56,440 nucleotides of DNA from assembly GCA_958423465.1 (NCBI GenBank), contig CATZRD010000011.1:1-56440 (forward strand), in the 5' to 3' direction. The number at the start of each line of letters is the position of its first letter. Within the stretch, counting starts at the first letter, position 1. The notes below the pieces were generated by a model. The model searched no databases and was not told the DNA's origin. It was given only the letters and a program-made list of their open reading frames with translations. This document shows positions 8,746-17,554 of the stretch, in pieces. This DNA is from an uncultured Oscillospiraceae bacterium. Its GTDB lineage: Bacteria; Bacillota; Clostridia; Oscillospirales; Oscillospiraceae. Made by a program: the position numbers and the translations under genes.

Positions 8746-8774
8746 AGTATACCGCTTCCGGCTCTGTTTTGCAA
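8746..8774 (-). promoter_or_regulatory. Promoter of yedE operon
   Basis: On the minus strand TTGCAA (8769-8774) and TATACT (8746-8751) have a 17-bp spacer. It lies back to back with the promoter at 8807. Confidence 0.75.
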
Positions 8775-8806
8775 TGCGTTATTTTTATAAAAATATCACG
8801 TTAGGT

Positions 8807-8835
8807 TTGTCAAATATGACGGACCGTGGTATACT
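8807..8835 (+). promoter_or_regulatory. Promoter of the desulfurase-like gene
   Basis: TTGTCA (8807-8812) and TATACT (8830-8835) have a 17-bp spacer. Only 32 bp separate the two divergent -35 boxes, so one regulator could control both. Confidence 0.78.
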
Positions 8836-8869
8836 GAGGAAAACCACTTTTACAAGGGAGGGCCCGCCT

Positions 8870-10021
8870 ATGCGCGCCATCTATCTGGACAACGCCGCCA
8901 CCTCCTTCCCCAAGCCCCCCGCCGTGGCGAAGGCCATGCTGTGGTATATGGAGGAGGTGGGGGCCTCCATGAACCGGGCGGACTACGCCGCCGCCCAGGA
9001 CACGGGCATGACCGCCCTGGCCCTGCGGGAGGGGCTGTGCCGGCTGTTCCGCCACCCGGACCCGGCCTGCTGCGTGCTGACGCCGGGCAACACCTGGGGG
9101 CTGAACATGGTGATCCGGGGCTGGCTGCGGAGCGGGGACCACTGCCTGGTCAGCGCCGTGGAGCACAACGCCGTCATGCGGCCCCTTCAGGACCTAGCGG
9201 CCCGGGGCGTCTCCTTCGACCGCGTCCCCTGCGACGGCGCCGGGCGGCTGGACCCCGCCGATGTGGAGAAGATGATCCGCCCCAACACCCGGCTGCTGGT
9301 GATGGCCCACGGTTCCAACGTCAGCGGCGCGGTCCAGGACGCCATGGCGGTGGGGGCCGTCTGCCGGGCCCGCGGCGTGCCCTTCGTGCTGGACGCCGCC
9401 CAGACCGCCGGCCACTGGCCCGTGGACTTTGCCGCCATGGGGCTTTCCGCCCTGTCCGTCCCCGGCCACAAGGGCCTCATGGGCCCCTCCGGCATCGGGG
9501 CGCTGCTGCTGGAACCGGGCTTCGCCCGGGCCCTGCGGCCCACCGTCACCGGCGGCACCGGCAGCGCCTCGGACCTGGAGACCCAGCCCGACTATCTGCC
9601 GGACAAATTCGAGCCGGGCACCCCCAACCTGCCGGGGATCTACGGGCTGAAGGCGGCGGTGGACTTTCTTCTGGCCACCGGCCCGGAGACCCTTCAGGCC
9701 CATGAGACGGCCCTGACCGCCCGATTCCTGGCGGGGCTGCGGTCCGTTCCCGGCGTCCGCCTGGCGGGACCGTGGGAGGTCCGGGACCGGGTGGGCGTGA
9801 TCTCTCTGGACTTCCTCACCGCGGACAACGCCCTGGCCGCCGACCGGCTGGAGCGGGAGTACGGCATCCTGACCCGCTGCGGCCTCCACTGCGCCCCGGC
9901 GGCCCACAGAACTCTGGGCACCTTCCCCCGGGGGACGGTGCGCTTCTCCCCGGGCTGGTACAATACAGAGGCGGACATCGACGCCGCCCTGGAGGCGATA
10001 GCGGAAATTGCCGGAGGCTGA
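8870..10021 (+). CDS. Cysteine desulfurase-like class V aminotransferase of selenium loci
   Basis: This PLP enzyme of 383 residues begins with IYLDNAATSFPKP, the signature of a desulfurase subfamily (TIGR01977, EF2568 type) found beside yedE/yedF and molybdenum hydroxylase genes. The PLP lysine is in SVPGHKGLMGPSG, with the aspartate in VLDAAQTAGH. It probably liberates sulfur or selenium from cysteine/selenocysteine. A catalytic-loop cysteine may lie in LTRCGLHCAP near residue 342. The start at 8870 follows AAGGGAGGG and a strong promoter, rejecting the longer frame. It faces away from yedE. Confidence 0.85.
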   Translation: MRAIYLDNAATSFPKPPAVAKAMLWYMEEVGASMNRADYAAAQDTGMTALALREGLCRLFRHPDPACCVLTPGNTWGLNMVIRGWLRSGDHCLVSAVEHNAVMRPLQDLAARGVSFDRVPCDGAGRLDPADVEKMIRPNTRLLVMAHGSNVSGAVQDAMAVGAVCRARGVPFVLDAAQTAGHWPVDFAAMGLSALSVPGHKGLMGPSGIGALLLEPGFARALRPTVTGGTGSASDLETQPDYLPDKFEPGTPNLPGIYGLKAAVDFLLATGPETLQAHETALTARFLAGLRSVPGVRLAGPWEVRDRVGVISLDFLTADNALAADRLEREYGILTRCGLHCAPAAHRTLGTFPRGTVRFSPGWYNTEADIDAALEAIAEIAGG

Positions 10022-10028
10022 ACCGAAA

Positions 10029-10068
10029 AAACGCACCCGGCGCGCCGAAAAGCGCGCCGGGTGCGTTT
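10029..10068. terminator. Bidirectional terminator between the desulfurase gene and asnS
   Basis: A 17-bp perfect stem (10029-10045 with 10052-10068) starts with AAA and ends with TTT, so it can terminate both convergent genes. Confidence 0.85.
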
Positions 10069-10077
10069 GATCCTGCT

Positions 10078-11472
<1,395 letters not shown>

Positions 11473-11524
11473 ATCATTTCACCCTCAATTTCTCAGAATT
11501 GGCGCATTTCTTCAGAATGGATGT

Positions 11525-11553
11525 ATTATACCTCTCCATACGCCGTTTTACAA
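11525..11553 (-). promoter_or_regulatory. Promoter of asnS
   Basis: On the minus strand TTGTAA (11548-11553) and TATAAT (11525-11530) have a 17-bp spacer. Only about 50 nt of leader follow, too short for a T-box. Confidence 0.78.
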
Positions 11554-11627
11554 GGGGTTTTTCCGCCTCTCCCCGGAACTTCTCCCGGCATTTCCGCCAA
11601 AATTTCAGGACGCCCCCCTCTTTCCCC

Positions 11628-11656
11628 TTGACAGACGCCCGCGCCCCCGGTATACT
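11628..11656 (+). promoter_or_regulatory. Promoter of psuK-psuG operon
   Basis: Perfect -35 TTGACA (11628-11633), 17-bp spacer, -10 TATACT (11651-11656). Confidence 0.85.
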
Positions 11657-11702
11657 GTAAGCATAAGATTAGTTATTAAACATATATTTAGGCGGTGAGG
11701 CT

Positions 11703-12785
11703 ATGACCCAGCGGGAACGGCAGCTTCTGCGGTGGATCGAGGAAAACCCCATGATCAGCCAGCAGGAGCTGGCGGAGAAGGCCGGGATCACCCGGTCCTC
11801 GGTGGCGGTGCACATCTCCAATCTGATGAAAAAGGGCCATATTGCCGGCAAGGGCTATATCGTCCGCACGGCCCCCTACGCCGTGGTGGCAGGCGGCGTG
11901 AACATGGACATCGGGGGCCGGTCCTCCGGGCCGCTGATCGGCCGGGACTCCAACCCCGGCCAGGTGCGCATGAGCCTGGGGGGCGTGGGGCGGAACATCG
12001 CCCACAACATGGCCCTTCTGGGGCTGGACGTGCGGCTGCTCACCGCCTTCGGCGACGACGTCTCCGCCCAGAAGCTGGCCGCCTCCTGCGGGGAGCTGGG
12101 CATCGACATCAGCCACTCCCTCCAGATCCCCGGCGGGACCACCTCCACCTACCTTTTCATCGCCGGGCCGGAGGGCGACATGGAGCTGGCGGTGAGCGAC
12201 ATGGACATCTACCGCCATATCACCCCGGCCTTTCTGGCCTCCCGGGCCGCCCTGCTGGGCAGCGCCCAGCTGGTGGTGGTGGATACCAACATCCCGGAGG
12301 AATCCATCCGCTGGCTGGCGGAGAACTGCAGGGTCCCCATTTTCGCCGACCCGGTATCCACCGTCAAGGCGGAGAAGCTGCGCTCCGTGCTGGGCAGGCT
12401 CCACACCCTGAAGCCCAACCGCATGGAGGCGGAACTGCTCAGCGGCGTGACCATCACCGACGAAGACAGCCTCCGCCGCTGCGCGGACGCGCTGCTGTCC
12501 ACGGGCCTGCGGCGGGTGTTCATCAGTCTGGGCGGCGACGGGATCTACGCCGCGGACCACAGCGGCTGCTGCCATATCCCCTGCTGCCCCGGGCGGATGG
12601 TCAACACCACCGGCTGCGGCGACGCCGCCATGGCCGCCATCGCCTGGGCCTATCTGGAGGGCACGGATCTGGAGGGCACGGCCCGCGCCGCCATGGCCGC
12701 CGGAGCCATCGCCATGGAGAGTGAGGAGACCATCAACCCCGCCATGAGCGCCCAGGCCCTCCGGGCGCGGCTGACACAGCGCTAA
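11703..12785 (+). CDS. psuK: Pseudouridine kinase with N-terminal winged-helix domain
   Basis: This 360-residue protein joins an HTH domain (residues 1-55, QQELAEKAGITRSSVAVHISNLMKKG) to a PfkB-family sugar/nucleoside kinase. The kinase shows the N-terminal GGVGRNIAHN substrate motif and the C-terminal NTTGCGDAA anion-hole motif with catalytic Asp307. psuG lies 90 bp downstream, so the likely reaction is phosphorylation of pseudouridine to pseudouridine 5'-phosphate. The HTH suggests the kinase also senses substrate and regulates transcription, perhaps its own. GGTGAGG precedes the ATG. Other PfkB kinases with HTH domains exist, so the substrate rests on psuG. Confidence 0.87.
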   Translation: MTQRERQLLRWIEENPMISQQELAEKAGITRSSVAVHISNLMKKGHIAGKGYIVRTAPYAVVAGGVNMDIGGRSSGPLIGRDSNPGQVRMSLGGVGRNIAHNMALLGLDVRLLTAFGDDVSAQKLAASCGELGIDISHSLQIPGGTTSTYLFIAGPEGDMELAVSDMDIYRHITPAFLASRAALLGSAQLVVVDTNIPEESIRWLAENCRVPIFADPVSTVKAEKLRSVLGRLHTLKPNRMEAELLSGVTITDEDSLRRCADALLSTGLRRVFISLGGDGIYAADHSGCCHIPCCPGRMVNTTGCGDAAMAAIAWAYLEGTDLEGTARAAMAAGAIAMESEETINPAMSAQALRARLTQR

Positions 12786-12875
12786 AGGCTTTGTCCGCCT
12801 TTTCCAGGGGGCGAGGCCCATTTTTCAGATTTGGACAACAAGTAAAATTTATGATAAACCAGGAGGAACCGAACT

Positions 12876-13790
12876 ATGAACAAGTATCTTGACGTCGCTC
12901 CCGAGGTGGCGGAGGCTCTCGCCGCCGGCAAGCCCGTGGTGGCTCTGGAGTCCACCATCATCTCCCACGGCATGCCCTACCCCAAGAACGTGGAGACCGC
13001 TCTGGCCGTGGAGAAGATCATCCGGGAGAACGGGGCCGTGCCCGCCACCATCGCCATCATCGGCGGGCGGCTGAAGGCCGGCCTCAGCGCCGGGGAGATC
13101 GAGTACTTCGGCAAAAAGGGCATGGCCATCACCAAGGCCAGCCGCCGGGATCTGCCGGTGCTCATCGCCCGGGGGGAGGACGGGGCCACCACCGTCACCA
13201 CCACCATGATGATCGCCCACATGGCGGGCATCTCTGTGTTCGCCACCGGCGGCATCGGCGGCGTCCACCGGGGGGCTGAGACCACCATGGACATCTCCGC
13301 CGACCTGGAGGAGCTGGGCCAGACCCCTGTGATGGTGGTCTGCGCCGGGGCCAAGGCCATTCTGGACCTGGGCCTGACCCTGGAGTATCTGGAGACCAAG
13401 GGCGTGCCTGTCATCGGCTACGGCACCGACGAGCTGCCCGCCTTCTACACCCGGAGATCCGGCTTCGGCGTGGACTACCGGCTGGACACCCCGGCGGAGC
13501 TGGCCGCCGCCTTCCACGCCCAGCGGGAGATGGGCCTCAAGGGCGGCATGCTGGTGACCAACCCCATTCCCGAGGAATACTCCATGGACCACGACGCCAT
13601 CATGGCCGCCATCGACCAGGCCATCGCCGAGAGCCGGGAGCAGGGCATCCACGGCAAGGAGACCACCCCCTTCCTGCTGGCCCGGGTGAAGGACCTCACC
13701 GGCGGCGACAGCCTGGAGAGCAACATCCAGCTGGTGTACAACAACGCCCGGGTAGCCGCCCAGACCGCCTGCGAGCTGGCGAAGCTGTAA
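12876..13790 (+). CDS. psuG: Pseudouridine-5'-phosphate glycosidase
   Basis: This 304-residue enzyme cleaves the C-C glycosidic bond of pseudouridine 5'-phosphate to uracil and ribose 5-phosphate. Family signatures are visible: LESTIISHGMPYP near the N terminus, TKASRRDLP with the likely Schiff-base lysine near residue 89, TVTTTMMIAHMAGI, TGGIGGVHRG and TNPIPEEY. The length is usual. AGGAGGAACC precedes the ATG. With psuK it forms a complete pseudouridine salvage route in the cytoplasm. The 90-bp gap after psuK shows no second promoter I would defend. Confidence 0.96.
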   Translation: MNKYLDVAPEVAEALAAGKPVVALESTIISHGMPYPKNVETALAVEKIIRENGAVPATIAIIGGRLKAGLSAGEIEYFGKKGMAITKASRRDLPVLIARGEDGATTVTTTMMIAHMAGISVFATGGIGGVHRGAETTMDISADLEELGQTPVMVVCAGAKAILDLGLTLEYLETKGVPVIGYGTDELPAFYTRRSGFGVDYRLDTPAELAAAFHAQREMGLKGGMLVTNPIPEEYSMDHDAIMAAIDQAIAESREQGIHGKETTPFLLARVKDLTGGDSLESNIQLVYNNARVAAQTACELAKL

Positions 13791-13794
13791 GCCT

Positions 13795-14124
13795 ATGGGT
13801 ATGGAGGCGGTGGTGGGCGGCGCCGGGGGCCTGACCCTGTCTCCCCTCGGCCTGCTGGTATGCTGGCTGGTCCTCATCAACCTGGCGGCGTTTCTCCTCA
13901 TGGGGGACGACAAGCGGCGCGCCAAACGCAAAGGGGCCCGGCGAATCCCGGAACAGGTGCTGTTCCTCGCCGCCCTGCTGGGCGGCAGCCCGGGGGCGAT
14001 CCTGGGCATGTGGACCTTCCGCCACAAGACGAAGCACTGGTACTTTGTCTGGGGGATGCCCGCCATTCTGGCGGCCCAGCTCATGCTGGCGGCGTGGGTC
14101 GTCCGCGTCTCCCCGCCGCTGTAG
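13795..14124 (+). CDS. DUF1294 small membrane protein
   Basis: This 109-residue protein has three hydrophobic segments and the DUF1294 pattern: a first helix, then MGDDKRRAKRKGARRIPE (the DK...A.....RIPE signature), LLGGSPGAILGM and FRHKTKHWYF. Its function is unknown. It starts 4 bp after psuG, so it is probably co-transcribed, although the family is not otherwise tied to pseudouridine use. Confidence 0.85.
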   Translation: MGMEAVVGGAGGLTLSPLGLLVCWLVLINLAAFLLMGDDKRRAKRKGARRIPEQVLFLAALLGGSPGAILGMWTFRHKTKHWYFVWGMPAILAAQLMLAAWVVRVSPPL

Positions 14125-14140
14125 CGCTTACCTGACAGCA

Positions 14141-14186
14141 AAAGGTCCCGCCCCGGGCTGTGCCCGGAGCGGGGCCTTTCGTTTTC
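14141..14186. terminator. Terminator between DUF1294 gene and DUF4097 gene
   Basis: An 18-bp stem with two mismatches (14141-14158 with 14162-14179) is followed by CGTTTT and starts with AAA on the other side. It serves two convergent genes. Confidence 0.75.
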
Positions 14187-14188
14187 TC

Positions 14189-15568
14189 TTAGTTGGCCTC
14201 GATGACGATATCGCCGCTGACGGTGTTCACCTGATACGCCGCGTCGGGACAGCTTCCGCCGTCCAGGTACACTGCCCGGCCGGACTTGGCCCCGATGGGA
14301 CCGGTGAGAGGCAGCTCGCTCTCAAAGTCGCCGGACACGGTGCTGAAGTCCAGGCTGAAGCCCTGCCCCTCCGGCAGCGCCGCCCGGCAGTCGCCGGACT
14401 TGGAGCTGAGAACCATGGCAGCGGGCAGGCAGCTGAGCTCCGCCTCCACGTCGCCGCTGACGCTGGAGGCCACCAGCTCCGTGACGCCGCCCTCCACCTG
14501 GATGTCGCCGCTGGCGCTCTTCAGGCAGAGAGAATTGAAATCGCCGCTCAGCGCCACGTCGCCGCTCATGGACTCCGCCCGGACGCAGCCCGTCAGGTCC
14601 TCGCCCTGGATGTCGCCGCTGGCGCTCTTCAGCTCGATCATACCGCAGGCGGCATGGCTCACCTGGATGTCGCCGCTGGTGGCCCGGACGATCAGGCTCT
14701 GGGCCGTCAGATGGTCGTCGATGCCGATATCCCCGGCGGTGGCGGTGACCTTCACCTGCTCCCAGCACTTCTTTGGCAGGTACACCTGGAACCGGGCGGA
14801 GGTGAACACGCCCCGTCCGAAGAGGAACACGTTGGACACGGTCTTTCTCTGGCGGATGGTCAGCAGGCCGCTGTCGTCCAGCAGGATCTCCAGCTTGCCC
14901 ACTTCGCCCTCCACCACCACGTCGGCGTTGGGATCGTTCTGGGTCTCCAGGACCACGTCGCCGTTGAGCAGCTCCACGCTGATCTGCGAGGCGCCCGCGG
15001 CGGAACCGGCCACCGTGACGGCGCCCTCCTGATGGTCCTCGGGCTTGTACTCCCCCCACTGGGTGAAGAAGCCGCCCTTGCGCTTGTCGTAGCCGAAGCC
15101 GTAGATCACGTCCCGCTGAGCGTCCTCCTCCGCCGGCGTCTGGCCGCCGTCAAAGTGGAACTGGACGTTGCTCTCAAAGCCGTCGGGGTACTTCTCCTTC
15201 AGCTTCCGGGTCACGTCCTTGGCGATGACCTTGGCCTGCCCGGCGGCGTCCTTGGCCTGGCTGATGGTCTCCCGGACGATCTCCTCGGTGCTGTGGAGGA
15301 GCTCATCCACGAAGCTGCCGCTCTCGGACGCGTTCTGGTTGGTCTCCGCTGTGCGGAGGTAGGCGATCAGCTCGTTTACGTCCCCCAGTTCGTCCATGGC
15401 CCGCTGATAGGCGTCGCCCTCCGCCATGCCGTCGGAGAGATAGTCCTGATAGCGGCTGTAGAGATTATCGCTGAGCTCCTCGATCAGCTCAGTCTTGGCG
15501 TCGGAATCGGGGGCGGCAGCCAGCCGGCCGGTGATGGCAATAATGAATTTCGTCTTGATGCGGTCCAT
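14189..15568 (-). CDS. DUF4097 beta-repeat protein with HAAS-type N-terminus, no membrane segment
   Basis: This protein of about 459 residues has an N-terminal helical segment (about 20-75) resembling the HAAS/DUF1700 domain that partners PadR regulators. It then has a charged helix and, from about residue 180, a long beta solenoid of DUF4097 type with repeated SGDI/SGDV/SGDF turns. I see no signal peptide or transmembrane helix, unlike the similar protein at 40869-42188. The start ATG at 15568 sits seven bases after GAGGAGGA; an ATG six bases earlier overlaps the padR stop but is too close to that site. The function is unknown; the family is loosely called putative adhesins or envelope-stress proteins. 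Confidence 0.8.
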   Translation of the reverse strand: MDRIKTKFIIAITGRLAAAPDSDAKTELIEELSDNLYSRYQDYLSDGMAEGDAYQRAMDELGDVNELIAYLRTAETNQNASESGSFVDELLHSTEEIVRETISQAKDAAGQAKVIAKDVTRKLKEKYPDGFESNVQFHFDGGQTPAEEDAQRDVIYGFGYDKRKGGFFTQWGEYKPEDHQEGAVTVAGSAAGASQISVELLNGDVVLETQNDPNADVVVEGEVGKLEILLDDSGLLTIRQRKTVSNVFLFGRGVFTSARFQVYLPKKCWEQVKVTATAGDIGIDDHLTAQSLIVRATSGDIQVSHAACGMIELKSASGDIQGEDLTGCVRAESMSGDVALSGDFNSLCLKSASGDIQVEGGVTELVASSVSGDVEAELSCLPAAMVLSSKSGDCRAALPEGQGFSLDFSTVSGDFESELPLTGPIGAKSGRAVYLDGGSCPDAAYQVNTVSGDIVIEAN

Positions 15569-15570
15569 GA

Positions 15571-15906
15571 TCATTCCTCCTCAATATTGATCAGCGCGTC
15601 CAAAAGCGCCCGGGTGTTCTTCCACTGCTGCAGGCTCTCCGCCTGGTATTTCCGGCCCGCCTCGGTAATGGAGTAGTACCGGCGGCGGGCGCCGGGGCCC
15701 TCCTCCCCCCAGTAGGAGGTGATGTAGCCGGCCTGCTCCAGCCGCTTGAAGGCGGTGTACAGGGTGGCCTCCTTGAAATCGTACTGGCCGCCGGTCCGGG
15801 ACGCGACGGTCTTGTTGATCTCGTAGCCATAGCTGTCACCCCGCAGAAGATGGGACAGAATGATGGTGTCTGTGTGTCCCCGCAGGATATCCGCTGAAAT
15901 GGACAT
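15571..15906 (-). CDS. PadR family transcriptional regulator
   Basis: This 111-residue winged-helix repressor begins with helices containing IILSHLLRGDSYGYEINK, the core PadR motif. It continues with KEATLYTAFKRLEQAGYI (recognition helix) and a short C-terminal dimerisation helix (PadR subfamily 2 size). AAAGGAG precedes the ATG. It lies between the 50-residue Cys-rich gene and the DUF4097 gene, two bases from the latter, so it probably represses its own operon. A candidate palindromic operator lies at 16108-16132. Confidence 0.93.
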   Translation of the reverse strand: MSISADILRGHTDTIILSHLLRGDSYGYEINKTVASRTGGQYDFKEATLYTAFKRLEQAGYITSYWGEEGPGARRRYYSITEAGRKYQAESLQQWKNTRALLDALINIEEE

Positions 15907-15925
15907 GGGCGATGCTCCTTTCTTT

Positions 15926-16078
15926 TTACTTGGTGTACAGCCGGTTGTGCCAGTCTGACACCAGCAGCCGGTCCTCGGCCAGGAGTTTCACGCCGCACCA
16001 GCGGCAGGCCTCCGTGTCCCGCTGACGGCAGTTCTGACAGGTCCTGCGGCTCTTGGGTATGTGCTTTCCGTTGTACAT
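15926..16078 (-). CDS. 50-residue Cys-rich mini-protein, unknown
   Basis: This short frame has a very strong ribosome site (AGGAGGAG seven bases before ATG) directly downstream of a consensus promoter. The product, starting MYNGKHIPKS, has two CxxC pairs spaced like a small zinc ribbon: C14/C17 (TCQNC) and C25/C28 (CRWC), plus a basic first half. It is the first gene of the PadR/DUF4097 operon, 19 bp before padR. I do not recognise a family. The spacing of the cysteines, the ribosome site and the promoter make a real gene likely. Confidence 0.7.
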   Translation of the reverse strand: MYNGKHIPKSRRTCQNCRQRDTEACRWCGVKLLAEDRLLVSDWHNRLYTK

Positions 16079-16107
16079 GGCGGCTCCTCCTCTTCCCTGG
16101 ACAGGCT

Positions 16108-16132
16108 AGATACTTCATGTGCCGATGTATCT
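16108..16132 (-). promoter_or_regulatory. Candidate PadR operator
   Basis: AGATAC (16108-16113) and GTATCT (16127-16132) form a 6-bp inverted repeat with a 13-bp centre, just downstream of the -10 box of the minus-strand promoter. This suits repression by the adjacent PadR, but the match to known PadR sites is only general. Confidence 0.4.
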
Positions 16133-16141
16133 TATGGGCGT

Positions 16142-16170
16142 ATGATAGCACAATATACTTCGCCTGTCAA
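16142..16170 (-). promoter_or_regulatory. Promoter of the Cys-rich/PadR/DUF4097 operon
   Basis: On the minus strand perfect TTGACA (16165-16170) and TATCAT (16142-16147) have a 17-bp spacer. Confidence 0.78.
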
Positions 16171-16209
16171 GGTACTCCCCGCCAAAAAGTAAAAAATTTT
16201 TTGCGGGTG

Positions 16210-16258
16210 AAAAAGCGCCTCCGGAGGGCCTCCGTCAAAGGTCCCCCGGGGCGCTTTT
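16210..16258. terminator. Terminator after proC
   Basis: An imperfect hairpin with arms AAAAGCGCC (16211-16219) and GGCGCTTTT (16250-16258). It closes the leftward proline operon and lies upstream of the next leftward promoter. Confidence 0.6.
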
Positions 16259-16289
16259 CAGTCTATTCCAAGCATCCGCCGGTATGCTC

Positions 16290-17099
16290 CTATTTCCCCA
16301 GCTCCGCCGTCCGTTCCGCGGCGGCAATCACCGCGTCCATGGCGGCGGCGCGGAAGCCCCTCTGCTCCAGGACCCGGACCCCCGCGATGGTGGACCCGCC
16401 GGGAGAGCACACAGCGTCCTTCAGGCTGCCGGGGTGCTCGCCGGTCTCCAGCAGCAGCCGGGCCGCGCCCTCCGTCATCCGGGCGGCATAGAGCAGCGCC
16501 TTTTGCCGGGGCAGGCCGCAGGCCACGCCGCCGTCGGCCAAAGCCTCGATGAGGGGGTAGACGAAGGCGGGGCCGCAGCCGGCCACGGCGGAGCCCGCGT
16601 CCATGAGCCGCTCCTCCAGCCGGTCCAGAAGCCCCGCGCCCGCCATCAGGCCGGTGAACCGGTCCAGCTCCTCCGCCGTCACCAGATCGTTGGCGTCATA
16701 GAGCACGACGCCGGCCCCCACGGCGCAGGGGGTGTTGGGCATGACGCGGATGATGGGGCAGCGAAGCCCCGCCAGTTCCTCCAACCGGTCCATGGTCAGT
16801 CCCGCGGCCATGGACACCAGCAGGAACCGGTCCCGCCGGGCGGCCAGCACCGGGGCCAGCTCCGCCAGGAGCCCCGCCATCATCTGGGGCTTCACCCCCA
16901 GGAAGATATACTCTGCCGTCTCCGCCGTCCGGGCGGCAGGGGCCGTATCGCAGCCCAGCTCCGCCGCCAGAGCCTCCGCCTTGGCGGGAGTACGGTTGCT
17001 GAGGAGGATCTGGTCCCCGTTCAGATTTTTCCGGGCGGCCCGGGCCAGGGCGCTGCCCATATGGCCGGTGCCGATAAAGCCAAAGGTGTACTTTGCCAT
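16290..17099 (-). CDS. proC: Pyrroline-5-carboxylate reductase
   Basis: This 269-residue enzyme reduces pyrroline-5-carboxylate to proline with NAD(P)H. It shows the Rossmann motif FGFIGTGHMGSAL at the N terminus, IRVMPNTPCAVGAG mid-protein, and SPGGSTIAGVRVLE near the C terminus, the family signature. The ATG at 17099 follows GGAGTGACGGAT; the longer upstream frame overlaps the GNAT gene and is rejected. It is the last gene of proB-proA-GNAT-proC. The whole proline pathway from glutamate is thus in one operon. Confidence 0.95.
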   Translation of the reverse strand: MAKYTFGFIGTGHMGSALARAARKNLNGDQILLSNRTPAKAEALAAELGCDTAPAARTAETAEYIFLGVKPQMMAGLLAELAPVLAARRDRFLLVSMAAGLTMDRLEELAGLRCPIIRVMPNTPCAVGAGVVLYDANDLVTAEELDRFTGLMAGAGLLDRLEERLMDAGSAVAGCGPAFVYPLIEALADGGVACGLPRQKALLYAARMTEGAARLLLETGEHPGSLKDAVCSPGGSTIAGVRVLEQRGFRAAAMDAVIAAAERTAELGK

Positions 17100-17104
17100 A
17101 TCCG

Positions 17105-17554
17105 TCACTCCTTTTCCATGACAAAATTGTCCAGAGACACCCCCCGGCGGACTACCGTCTGCCGCCGCAGCACCCGGTAGCCCCGCTTCTCGAAAAAGGG
17201 CCGGGCGGTGAGGGAGGCGTGGGTCCGCAGGGGCCGGACGGGGCAGGCGGCCTCCAGCGCGCCGCAGAGGTCGGAGGCGATTCCCCGCCCCTGCCGGTCC
17301 CACCGGACGTACAGCCGGTCCAGATAGCCGGTCTCGTCCATGTCTCCGAAGCCCACGATCTCGCCGTTTTCCACCGCCACCAAGGTGTGATGGGCCAGAA
17401 AGGACCGGTCCCAGGCCTCCCGGTCCACCGTCCCCGGGGCCCAGGCGTCCAGCTGCTCCGGGGCGTAGTCCCGGCGGCAGACAGCGTGGACCGTGTCGTA
17501 AAAGAGGCGCTCCATGGCGGGGCAGTCCCCGCTTTCGTAGGGCCGCAGCTCCAT
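17105..17554 (-). CDS. GNAT family N-acetyltransferase inside the proline operon
   Basis: This 149-residue acetyltransferase has the acetyl-CoA loop RQGRGIASDL (R/Q-x-x-G-x-G/A) and a C-terminal HASLTARPFFEKRGYRVLRR segment typical of YafP/ElaA-like GNATs. Its ATG overlaps the proA stop by one base (TGATG), so translation is coupled. It sits 5 bp before proC. The substrate is unknown; position between proA and proC may be incidental or may mean acetylation of a small amine or amino acid. Confidence 0.85.
   Translation of the reverse strand: MELRPYESGDCPAMERLFYDTVHAVCRRDYAPEQLDAWAPGTVDREAWDRSFLAHHTLVAVENGEIVGFGDMDETGYLDRLYVRWDRQGRGIASDLCGALEAACPVRPLRTHASLTARPFFEKRGYRVLRRQTVVRRGVSLDNFVMEKE

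Noticed and set aside
11473..11530. T-box leader for asnS
   Set aside because: Only about 50 nt lie between the -10 box and the start, with no terminator hairpin or T-box sequence.
14500..14633. Repeated DNA in the DUF4097 gene as a possible CRISPR or mobile repeat
   Set aside because: The roughly 25-bp near-repeats encode the recurring SASGDIQ turns of the beta solenoid and are protein repeats.
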